This document shows positions 23,205-32,100 of a DNA stretch of 64,000 bases, in pieces; position 1 is the stretch's first letter; every line of letters starts with the position of its first letter. A model generated the notes under the pieces. That model saw nothing but the letters and a program-made list of their open reading frames with translations, did no database searches and was not told the origin of the DNA. The translations under genes and the position numbers were made by a program. The stretch covers positions 186,001 through 250,000 of the forward strand of contig DLHS01000018.1 in the NCBI GenBank assembly GCA_002483345.1, read 5' to 3'. This stretch comes from Bacteroidetes bacterium UBA7662. GTDB taxonomy: Bacteria; Bacteroidota; Bacteroidia; UBA7662.

Positions 23205-25406
23205 ATGAAGCGAATACTATGGATCAGCCTCCTCGTGGCAGGTTGCTCAATTTCAGCACTGGCTCAAACGCCGGGCAAAACAACCGGCGGTGGTCAGCAA
23301 CTTACACTTCAGGAGATTTTTACCAGCGGTAAATTCAGCGCCAGATCGTTATATGGTGTCAATCCGCTGAAAGACGGTAAAACTTATGCTTCGGTGGTTT
23401 ATCAGCCATCGCAGGCCTTGGTGGTTTATGATTTTGCCAGTGGTAAGGCCGTGGACACCCTGCTCAAACGTGCCTGGCTTACCCCTCAGGACAGCAGTAA
23501 ACCCATCCGTTTCGGAAACTACACCCCTAATGCCGACGAAACCAAATTTTTGCTGAGCACAGACGAAGAACAGATTTACCGTCATTCAAGCCGGGAGAAC
23601 AACTTTGTGTTTGACAAAAACACCAAAAGTCTGAAGGCACTTTCTCCTCATGGCAAACAGGCCTACGCCAATTTCTCCCCGGATGGCAAAAAAGTCGGTT
23701 TTATGAGAGATAATAACCTGTTCATCATCGACCTGGCAACGGGCCGGGAAGAACAGTTTACTTTCGACGGCAAGCAGAATGAAATCATCAACGGGGGCAC
23801 CGATTGGGTGTATGAAGAAGAATTTGCTTTTACGAGGGCTTTTTTCTGGTCGGCCGACAGCAAAACCATCCTCTACTACAAATTTGATGAAAGAGCTGTG
23901 CCAGAGTTTCTGATGCCTATTTATGACGGGCTTTACCCTACCAATTTCCGTTTCAAATACCCTAAAGCAGGAGCGCAGAATGCCACGGTTAGTTTGCATC
24001 TCTACACCATTGATAACAAAACCACCCGTAAGGTGGAAATCGGAGACGGCATAGAATATGTTGCCCGTGCCGGCTGGACAAAAGACCCGAACATTGCCTG
24101 GTTTCAGCGGCTTAACCGCCACCAGAATAAGCTGGAACTGGTGCTGGTAGATGCCCGTGACAATAGCAGCAAAGTTATCCTCACTGAAACCGACAAGGCC
24201 TGGGTGGATGTGGAAGATGACCTTACCTTTCTGGATCATAAAAAATTTATCTGGAGCAGTGAGAGAAATGGCTACAAACATCTTTACCTCTATGACCTCA
24301 GTGGTGCCGAACTGGGTGCCATCACCCGGGGCAATTGGGATGTCACCAATTTTTACGGGGTAGATGAAAAAGCCGGGCTGGTGTATTTTCAGGCAGCTGA
24401 CCCCAATCCTATGTCGCGTATGGTGTACAGTGTAAAGCTGGATGGCAGCGATATGACCAAAATCAGCTCCAGAGGGGGCAAAAATGCCGCTACTTTCAGT
24501 AAAAACTTCAGTCATTTTATCAACTATCACACCGATGCCAACAGCCCCACCGTTGTTTCAGTACATGATAAATCGGGCAAGGAAGTACGTATGGTGCAGG
24601 ACAATGCCGATCTGCGCAAAACCCTGGCAGCGTATAAGCTGGTTAAAAAGGAGTTTTTCAGTTTCGCTAACAATGGCGGAGAGAGCCTGAATGGCTGGAT
24701 GCTGAAGCCGGCCAATATGAATCCAAAGAAAAAATACCCGGTGCTCATGTTTGTATATGGCGGCCCCGGCAGTCAGACAGTCGATGAGTCGTTCGGGCAA
24801 TATTTCATGTGGTTTCAGTACCTCGTTCAGCAAGGATATGTGGTGGTATCGGTCGACAACCGGGGTACTGGTGCCCGTGGAGCAGCCTTCAAAAAAGTGA
24901 CCTACCAGCAATTGGGTAAATACGAAATTGAGGATCAGATAGACGCTGCCAAATACCTCGGAACCCTTCCGTTTGTGGATGCCAAAAACATCGCCATGTT
25001 CGGCTGGAGTTATGGTGGCTATATGAGTTCACTGGCTATCACCAAGGGTGCCGATGTCTTCAAAGCAGCTGTAGCCGTAGCTCCGGTCATCAACTGGCGT
25101 TTTTACGACAGCATTTACACCGAACGTTATATGCGTACGCCGCAGGAAAACGCTGCAGGCTATGACGATAACAGTCCCAGCTCACATGCTGAAAAGCTCA
25201 AAGGCCCCTACCTCCTTATACATGGGACAGCAGACGACAATGTACATTATCAAAACAGTATGGTGATGGTACAGAAGCTGGTAGATGCTAACAAACAATT
25301 TGATTTCATGGCCTATCCGGATAAAAACCATGGCATGGGGGGAAGCAGGACCAGTCTACAGTTGTTTACCAAGATTACCGGCTTTTTGAATGCTAACCTG
25401 AAGTAG
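23205..25406 (+). CDS. S9 family dipeptidyl peptidase IV-like protein
   Basis: 733-aa exported serine peptidase that would remove N-terminal dipeptides, typically X-Pro. Signal peptide about 1-22 (ISALAQ). The N-terminal beta-propeller contains DWVYEEEFAF, the Glu pair that holds the substrate N-terminus. The C-terminal alpha/beta hydrolase has Ser602 in GWSYGGY, Asp near 677 in GTADDNVH, and His709 in DKNHGMG. All catalytic residues are present. A downstream terminator separates it from convergent peptide transporters, which suits a peptide-use theme (inference). Confidence 0.95.
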   Translation: MKRILWISLLVAGCSISALAQTPGKTTGGGQQLTLQEIFTSGKFSARSLYGVNPLKDGKTYASVVYQPSQALVVYDFASGKAVDTLLKRAWLTPQDSSKPIRFGNYTPNADETKFLLSTDEEQIYRHSSRENNFVFDKNTKSLKALSPHGKQAYANFSPDGKKVGFMRDNNLFIIDLATGREEQFTFDGKQNEIINGGTDWVYEEEFAFTRAFFWSADSKTILYYKFDERAVPEFLMPIYDGLYPTNFRFKYPKAGAQNATVSLHLYTIDNKTTRKVEIGDGIEYVARAGWTKDPNIAWFQRLNRHQNKLELVLVDARDNSSKVILTETDKAWVDVEDDLTFLDHKKFIWSSERNGYKHLYLYDLSGAELGAITRGNWDVTNFYGVDEKAGLVYFQAADPNPMSRMVYSVKLDGSDMTKISSRGGKNAATFSKNFSHFINYHTDANSPTVVSVHDKSGKEVRMVQDNADLRKTLAAYKLVKKEFFSFANNGGESLNGWMLKPANMNPKKKYPVLMFVYGGPGSQTVDESFGQYFMWFQYLVQQGYVVVSVDNRGTGARGAAFKKVTYQQLGKYEIEDQIDAAKYLGTLPFVDAKNIAMFGWSYGGYMSSLAITKGADVFKAAVAVAPVINWRFYDSIYTERYMRTPQENAAGYDDNSPSSHAEKLKGPYLLIHGTADDNVHYQNSMVMVQKLVDANKQFDFMAYPDKNHGMGGSRTSLQLFTKITGFLNANLK

Positions 25407-25407
25407 G

Positions 25408-25444
25408 AGACATCGAGATTTCGAGAGGCGAGAAACGAGACTTT
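25408..25444 (+). repeat. CGAGA heptad element after the DPP-IV stop
   Basis: Starting 2 nt after the stop, AGACATC is followed by four CGAGAxx units (one of 8 nt) to ACTTT. The minus-strand copy at 25521-25558 has the same opening AGACATC, core CGAGAGGCGAGA and end CGAGACTTT. The two copies face each other around the terminator. Confidence 0.85.
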
Positions 25445-25453
25445 TGATGGTAT

Positions 25454-25470
25454 GTGGCCCTTTGGGCCAC
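25454..25470. other. Short hairpin before the terminator
   Basis: GTGGCCC and GGGCCAC pair around a TTT loop. No T-tract follows. It lies between the heptad element and the main terminator and may be part of a compound terminator. Confidence 0.6.
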
Positions 25471-25482
25471 TCGTTTAGGCAC

Positions 25483-25520
25483 AAAAAGGGCTGGTTCAAT
25501 TGAACCAGCCCTTTTTTTTT
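25483..25520. terminator. Bidirectional intrinsic terminator between DPP-IV and POT genes
   Basis: A perfect 34-bp palindrome (25483-25516, centre CAATTG) carries GGGCTGGTTC as its stem. Runs of five A on the left and nine T on the right serve as the U-tracts for both directions. It is the clearest terminator in the window. Confidence 0.93.
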
Positions 25521-25558
25521 AAAGTCTCGCACTCTCGCCTCTCGCACGCTTGATGTCT
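25521..25558 (-). repeat. CGAGA heptad element after the POT stop (inverted copy)
   Basis: On the minus strand this begins AGACATC within 1 nt of the POT stop codon (TAG) and continues through GCGAGAG units to CGAGACTTT. It matches the plus-strand copy behind DPP-IV with a 1-nt length difference. Confidence 0.85.
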
Positions 25559-27080
25559 ATTTCACATCCCCCATCAGCTTGCGCATGAGGGGTGAGATGA
25601 CTATAAGCACAACACCTGCAATGAGGGCATAGAGGGCGAACTGTTTATACCCTTCTGTGTAAGAGATCAGCTTATCCATGGCCGTTGCATTTTCAATGTC
25701 AGATACAATACTGGCACCAAAAAGGCCGGCAACATACTGGCCATAGGCCGATGCCAGGAACCACATACCCATCATGATACCCTGCAGGCGTGCAGGTGAT
25801 AATTTGGTCATGATAGAAAGGCCGATAGGCGATAAACAGAGCTCTCCGAGAGTCACCACGAAGTAGGCAATGGTGAATACATCCAACGAGGTAATACCTG
25901 CCGCGGAGGCGAACAGCCGCGTTGAGAAGAAAGTATAGAAGGCAAGCCCAAGCATGATAAAACCTATACCGAATTTGATGACGGTGTTGGGCTCGATTTT
26001 CTTTTTGGCCATCGCAATCCAAAGGAGGCCGACGATAGGCGCGAAAATGATGACGAAAAGGGAATTGGCGGAGTTATTCACGCCGTTCGGGTCGAGGGTA
26101 AACACCCCAAGCAGCTTGTTGTCCAGATTGTTGGCGGCAAACAGGCTCAGAGAGCCTCCTGCCTGCTCGAAAATAGCCCAGAAAACAACTGAGAACAGAA
26201 TAAACAACAGGGCCGCTATCAGTTTTTTCACCTCATCGCGGTTGTGTTTAGTCATTTCATAAAACAGGTAAATCAAACTGAACGGCCCGATGATGTACAT
26301 GAACCAGTCGGTATATACCGTGTTTGAAACCATTTTGATGATGACAGGAATCGATAACAGGCCTCCGATGTAAACGGCATATTCCTGCCATTTCTTTTTG
26401 TCTTTCACCAGGGTTGCATCACCAAGTTTGGCGGTTTCAAAAGGCGATAAGCCGATGGGGCCCATGGTTTTGCGGGTGAATACAAAGGTGATAAGGCTGA
26501 TGGTCATCACCACGGCTACGAGTCCGAAGGCAACATTCCAGCGGGCGGTTTCCGGCACAATGGAGGCCAGCATATTCCCCTTGCCAATGGCGATACAGGC
26601 GTATCCACCTAAAAGGGCACCCAGGTTAATCCCCGAATAGAAGAGAGAGAAACCGGCGTCTCTGCGGGTATCATTTTTCTTATAGAGCGCTCCCACCATG
26701 GTAGAGATATTGGGCTTAAAAAAGCCCGTTCCGATGATGTTGAAGCTCAATCCGAGAAAGAAAAACTCCTTCGGATCATAACATAGTATCAGACTGCCGG
26801 TAATCATCAGCAACCCTCCCCAGAAGAGCGATTTTCGGAAACCCAGGATTTTGTCGGCAAACAAACCTCCGATAAAGGTGAAGGCGTATACAAAAGCCTG
26901 TGTGGCGCCGTATTGCAGGTTGGCAGACCTTTCATCCATGAAAAGCTGGTTGACCATGAAGAAGGTAAGCATCCCCCTCATGCCGTAGAAACTGAATCGT
27001 TCCCACATTTCGGATAGGAACAGGTACCAAAGCTGCTTTGGATATTTCCCTTCGAAGTTTTGTATGGCTTCTAATTGCAT
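25557..27080 (-). CDS. POT/PTR2 family peptide MFS transporter
   Basis: 507-aa proton-coupled oligopeptide transporter (POT) with about 14 helices. It has EMWERFSFYGMRGML (the ExxER proton site), TFIGGLFADKILGFRKSLF in helix 2, and the POT signature FNIIGTGFFKPNISTMVGALY. POT proteins import di- and tripeptides. It lies downstream of a second POT gene in the same direction (71-nt gap) and converges on a dipeptidyl peptidase gene. Substrate range cannot be read from sequence. Confidence 0.94.
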   Translation of the reverse strand: MQLEAIQNFEGKYPKQLWYLFLSEMWERFSFYGMRGMLTFFMVNQLFMDERSANLQYGATQAFVYAFTFIGGLFADKILGFRKSLFWGGLLMITGSLILCYDPKEFFFLGLSFNIIGTGFFKPNISTMVGALYKKNDTRRDAGFSLFYSGINLGALLGGYACIAIGKGNMLASIVPETARWNVAFGLVAVVMTISLITFVFTRKTMGPIGLSPFETAKLGDATLVKDKKKWQEYAVYIGGLLSIPVIIKMVSNTVYTDWFMYIIGPFSLIYLFYEMTKHNRDEVKKLIAALLFILFSVVFWAIFEQAGGSLSLFAANNLDNKLLGVFTLDPNGVNNSANSLFVIIFAPIVGLLWIAMAKKKIEPNTVIKFGIGFIMLGLAFYTFFSTRLFASAAGITSLDVFTIAYFVVTLGELCLSPIGLSIMTKLSPARLQGIMMGMWFLASAYGQYVAGLFGASIVSDIENATAMDKLISYTEGYKQFALYALIAGVVLIVISPLMRKLMGDVK

Positions 27081-27151
27081 ATTAAATAGATAATTATCGT
27101 GAATGAGTTCTGACAGCTGTTTCTACGCTTATCAGTTCCCGCTGGTTGTTT

Positions 27152-28867
27152 TTACTTAACATTGTTCTCGCGCATCACGCCGTTCATCCACTTCAGCATG
27201 AGTATCATGACGGTAGCGGCAACCATGACGAGGACAAAATTCAGCAGGAAGAAATTTTCCTTCTGCTCAATGCCTTCCCACAAGCCCGATAACATACCGG
27301 AAAGTTTGTTCCCTACAGAAACCGCCAGGAAAAAGCCGCCCATCATAAGGGCTGTAATACGGGGTGGTGACAACTTGGACACCAGGGAAAGGCCCATGGG
27401 CGACAGGCACAACTCACCGACAGTGATGACGCCATACGATGCCAGCAACCAGAATGACCCTGCTTTTATCGATAAATCGTTGGTCGCAAACACAGCACCT
27501 ACCATCACCAGTGCCGAAAGCGCCGTAATGACCAGACCAATCGCAATTTTAGAAGGCGTGCTTGGTTCTCTTTTTTTACTGCGCATAAAACCGAAAATAC
27601 CCACAATCACAGGGGTCAGTACGACTACCCAGAAAGGGTTCATGGACTGATACAACTCTGTTGAATACAATTTCAGGTTTTCACCCTTGGCCGGAATTTC
27701 CTCTGCCGGCAAGGTGGCAAAATATTTACGCGACTTCTCCAGCTGACCGATGGAACTGGAAAACCTGGCTTTGGCCAGTAATTCTTCTACAGAAACTGCC
27801 GGCATGGCTGCTTCCTGAGCACGAAGTACGTTGATGGTAGAATCGAAAGTGGCTTGTGGTGCCGAAACGATGTCGTTGTTTACCACCACCTGGGCCATTC
27901 CTACCTTATCAGCCACTTGGGCGACACTTTCGGACATCTGGCGATCGGTATGATTTTCGGCCCAAACGGTGAGCGCATCTCCGTTTTGGTGGAAGATGGC
28001 GAAAAACAGGATGATACAGGTAAATGCTGCCAGCAAGGCTTTGATGGCCCGGCTTTCTTTGGCTTCAGATTTGAATGCCAGGTATACAAAAAAAGCGATG
28101 ACAGGAATACAACCAATGATAAAGGCATCGTTGGTATCGGTTCCCAGGAAATTGCCGGGTATGAGATAACCGATGATACCAAAAATAAACATCGGTACGA
28201 CTGTCATGGAGAATATTTTGCCTGTAGACATGTCTCCCTTTTGAACCGGTTTGATTACATCTACATGTTTGATATGCCGGGTTCCTGACAAGAAAATGAG
28301 GACACCGAGCAGCATACCTACACCAGCCGCTGCAAAGGCATAGCCCCAGCCATAATTGATGCGCATATAGGCAGCTACAAAATTGCAGATGAAGGCACCG
28401 ATGTTGATGCCCATGTAGAAGATATTATACCCTGCATCCTTTTTATCCTTCATATCGTCGGCACTGTAGAGATTGCCTACCATGGTGGAGATATTCGGCT
28501 TGAAAAAGCCATTACCCAGGATAATGAAAAGCAGACCGGCATAGAAGGTCGTAGTATCGTGGATGGAAAGCAGAAAATAACCCATGGCCATAGATAAACC
28601 ACCCAACACAATGGCTCTGCGGTAGCCTAAAATTCTATCAGCAAGGAGGCCGCCAATAAAGGGGGTGAGATAAACCAACCCCAGATAAGTACCATAGATG
28701 TCCGATTTTTTGATGGGGTCGAACCCCATCCCCCCGTTGTTCCAGCCATCCAGCATATACAACGAAAAGATTCCCAGCATCAGATAGTATCCAAAGCGTT
28801 CCCACATCTCGGTGGCAAACAAAAACCACAAGCCTGTGGGATGCCCCTTTTTAATAGCATTTTCCAT
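27152..28867 (-). CDS. POT/PTR2 family peptide MFS transporter with long internal insert
   Basis: 571-aa member of the same family. ExxER is EMWERFGYYLM; the second helix region is TPFIGGLLADRILGYRR; the signature is FIILGNGFFKPNISTMVGNLY. An insert of roughly 100 residues (about 320-420, QMSESVAQVADKVGMAQ to GENLKLYSTELY) separates two helices and is rich in Ala, Val and charged residues. The start at 28867 (MENAIKKGHPTGLW) fits family N-termini; upstream codons look untranslated. Tandem duplicates of POT genes are common in Bacteroidota. Confidence 0.93.
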   Translation of the reverse strand: MENAIKKGHPTGLWFLFATEMWERFGYYLMLGIFSLYMLDGWNNGGMGFDPIKKSDIYGTYLGLVYLTPFIGGLLADRILGYRRAIVLGGLSMAMGYFLLSIHDTTTFYAGLLFIILGNGFFKPNISTMVGNLYSADDMKDKKDAGYNIFYMGINIGAFICNFVAAYMRINYGWGYAFAAAGVGMLLGVLIFLSGTRHIKHVDVIKPVQKGDMSTGKIFSMTVVPMFIFGIIGYLIPGNFLGTDTNDAFIIGCIPVIAFFVYLAFKSEAKESRAIKALLAAFTCIILFFAIFHQNGDALTVWAENHTDRQMSESVAQVADKVGMAQVVVNNDIVSAPQATFDSTINVLRAQEAAMPAVSVEELLAKARFSSSIGQLEKSRKYFATLPAEEIPAKGENLKLYSTELYQSMNPFWVVVLTPVIVGIFGFMRSKKREPSTPSKIAIGLVITALSALVMVGAVFATNDLSIKAGSFWLLASYGVITVGELCLSPMGLSLVSKLSPPRITALMMGGFFLAVSVGNKLSGMLSGLWEGIEQKENFFLLNFVLVMVAATVMILMLKWMNGVMRENNVK

Positions 28868-29068
28868 AAAATCGATCAGGTTTAACAGCCGAATATAATA
28901 CAAATTCATGTTTAGCAGCCATTGCAAGGCCGAATTAGCTACTTAAATCAAACGCTGTTTTCCCGTCGCTGAACTGCAGGTTTGAATCATTTCCAGACAG
29001 CCCCTGCCTCGCCCTGGTTAAACCCTTGCTTTCAGGAGATTTAAACAATCCGGACGGGCTGAAAAACA

Positions 29069-29098
29069 AAAGCCCTTCTGTTTGCACAAAAGGGCTTT
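29069..29098 (-). terminator. Intrinsic terminator of the first giant gene
   Basis: AAAGCCCTT (29069-29077) pairs with AAGGGCTTT (29090-29098) around a 12-nt loop. On the minus strand the stem is followed by TGTTTTTC. It starts 20 nt after the stop of the gene ending at 29118. Confidence 0.8.
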
Positions 29099-29117
29099 GT
29101 CATTGCATCGTCTGTAA

Positions 29118-32100
29118 TCAGTGGCGAACCATGATTTTGCCGCTGGCAGATTTTGTTTTACTGCTGATCTGGTAACTGTACCAGCCATTTGGCCATACCT
29201 GGGTATCAATTTCCACCGAATGGGCATCTACTGCCATTTCGCGGCGGTAAACTTCTCTTCCAAGGGCATCAAAAATTTTCAGGATGGTTTCACTGTGTAA
29301 TGCTTCTTCCCAGGTCATGAAAACCTTAGCATCGGCAGGATTGGGATAGGTGGTTACAGCCAGTTTACCAGGGTTGTATACACTTCCTCCGAAAAGCACT
29401 TCCTTGCACAGACTATCCTGTGATCCTGATATCCAGACACAGACCACATTGCTTTGCAAGGCGAAAAGAATCGGCAAGCTGAAGGTAAATTGAATTGAAT
29501 CGCCGGCTGGAATAGGCTGCGATACAGTATTGGCAATAATCGGGCTGCTGCCGTTCAGGTTGTAGGTCACTTCGAACGGGGTGGTCGATGTATTTCCGCT
29601 GTTACCAAGCATAATGCGCACGTCATGTGGGCCTATACCGACCGGATGGCTTTCGGGGCTGATGATGCGCTTTATAAACGGCGCACTCAGCGTGCCTCTG
29701 ATCAGAATAGAGTCACTCAGGGTACAAGTGCCCCTGTTCACTTCCAGTTGAATGTCACGATCCTGGGTAATGGCAATTGACAATGTTTTACCTGTTCCCA
29801 GTATATTACTGCCATCCAGCCATGCTACACTATCGAGTGGATCTTCCATGATAAAGGCACCATTCATAATCGCAAAACCAGCAGAAGTGCCGTTCGGCTG
29901 ATTAAACCGCAGTCCGTGATAAACCGTCAGATTGCTGTCGGTAGCTGCAACCGTGGTAGCAGACTGTCCGGCAGACAGCAGGAGCGCCGCTGAATCAGCT
30001 GTTTCAATTTCAAACATATATCGTCTGCCTTTCATCAGCATGACCGGTGTTTCGAAGTTAACCCGGCTGTACCCATTAATATCCGGCAAGGCACCGGGTT
30101 TAACGACAGCGGTGACCAGTTTGCCCCCATTAAAACCGGGTGCATAAAGGTTGCCATAACGGACCGTGACAGAAGTACGGCGACCAAGACGGACATCCAG
30201 GGCGCTTACGATTCCGGTCCGTTTGGCATCCACCTCAAACCGCAGTTTCTGTCCGTTCTCTCCACCACCTGCCGACACCTCCAGTCTGCTATCGTACATG
30301 AAGCCATCCAGCAATACCACCGTTCCTCCGTTAGAAATAGTTCTGTCCGGCCCCAAAACCGGTTTGGTAGCCCCATCCACATAACGAAACAAGGCACTGG
30401 TATCGGCATTGCCCAATATGCTGCTGACAACTGCCTGTAATTCTATTTCTTCGCCCCAGTTTGCCGCAGGAACGGTAGCCAGAAATGCCCCTGCTGCAGG
30501 GCTGAAAGTGGCTGTCACCGAACGTGGTCCGGTAGGGGTACGGTATGCTACAGAAGCGTTGGCAACGGCCGTAGGGTTTGGCACATAGATGGCCACGCTA
30601 TGTGTAATCGGTGTACAATTATCTCCTGGGGTTACATCCACACCGGCAATCAGTGCATTGGCCGGTTCTTCCAGATGTAAATCGTCGATGGCAAACCCTT
30701 CCCCTTGAATGTTATTGGCATTGCTGAAGAAATTAATCCTGAAAATGACACTGCTGTTACCACGCAAGGCTCCCAGAGACATGCGTGCTTCGAGCCAGTT
30801 GGTGCCACTTTGATTACCGGTCCATACAGGCTGTCCATGAGAAACAACCACACTGTCTGCATTGTACCAGCTACTGCCTGAGCCCACTATACCCAGCACC
30901 TGCCAGCTCTGTCCGCCGTCGGTAGAATAGGTAACATTGGCCCCAGCGTTCACAGTCATGTAGGCACGATACCGGAAGCTCAGTTCAGGGCGAACGGCAT
31001 TGGTAAAGTCAAAACAAGGGCTTTGCAACCATGAACGTTCTTCAAAATGGTAGTTACCGCTTAGATTGGTCGCCCATATCTGTGTTCCGGCTGTTGCTGA
31101 ATTGATGAGGGTAGCTGTTGGCACACCCCTTTCCCAACTGCTGTTTCTGCCTCCTGCGTACCAGTCACCGGATGTTTCAAAACTATTTGCATAAGGCATG
31201 GAAGCTGCAGCAAGGTAAACTACTGTTTTGCGGATAGTGTCCAGTTCATATTCGGTATCTGACCCGAGGCTTGTATTCACCTGAAGCAAATAAGCGGTAT
31301 TGGGTGTATTGAATCCCAGTGGCAAACTAAATATAGCCGTATCCGTTTCACCGGGCTGAACCGCTGAAGCAGGTGTGTGGGTAAGATTAAGTACTGTTCC
31401 CTGATCTATCCGGACCTCCACAGGAATAGCTGCCAGTGCATTTAAACCGTCATTCCTCAGCAAAATTTTCAGATCAGTATTACTACCGAATGAACAGGCA
31501 TCGGCAGGAGACAGGATTGCTGCCACTGATGGGTCTTCGAGCGGATATTCCGCAAACCGGATGTCATCGATGGCGTAATCTCCTTCAAAACCGGCACCAC
31601 GTTCTACAACAAAACTAATGCGGGTAGCATTGGCTGGTAAAAGCATCCGGTGCCGTTTCCAGGGTTCACGGCTGTAAAATTGTTGCTGACCGCGTAAGGT
31701 ATCCAGTGGTAACCAGGCCGGTCCTGAGGTCTGATAAAACAATTGAAGTTCGTAAATATCTGCCCCGTAGGCATGGTACCAGAACTCCAGCATCGGATGG
31801 GTCAATGCTGCCAAATCCAGACAAGGCGAAACAAGCTCGGCGGTAGAGCCTGCCGAACCATTGGAAGATTCCACATAGAGATAACGGCCACTACCGCTTC
31901 GGGTAGTATGGTCCGCATCAGGGCCTGTACTTCCTGTAGAAGTAGGACCTGCCTGGCTGAACCAACGGAAAGTACCGGCACTGGAAGTCCAGCCATTTTC
32001 AAAGGCCGGCAAACCTGGATTAACCGACTCAAAATTTTCGACGGTTGGAAATTGATTGATGCGTTCATTGGCCACAACTACCCCCAGGGTATCGTTGCCT

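Noticed and set aside
22133..24530. Antisense frames over thyA (22133-23125) and DPP-IV (23586-24530)
   Set aside because: They are shadows of intact enzymes with all catalytic residues.
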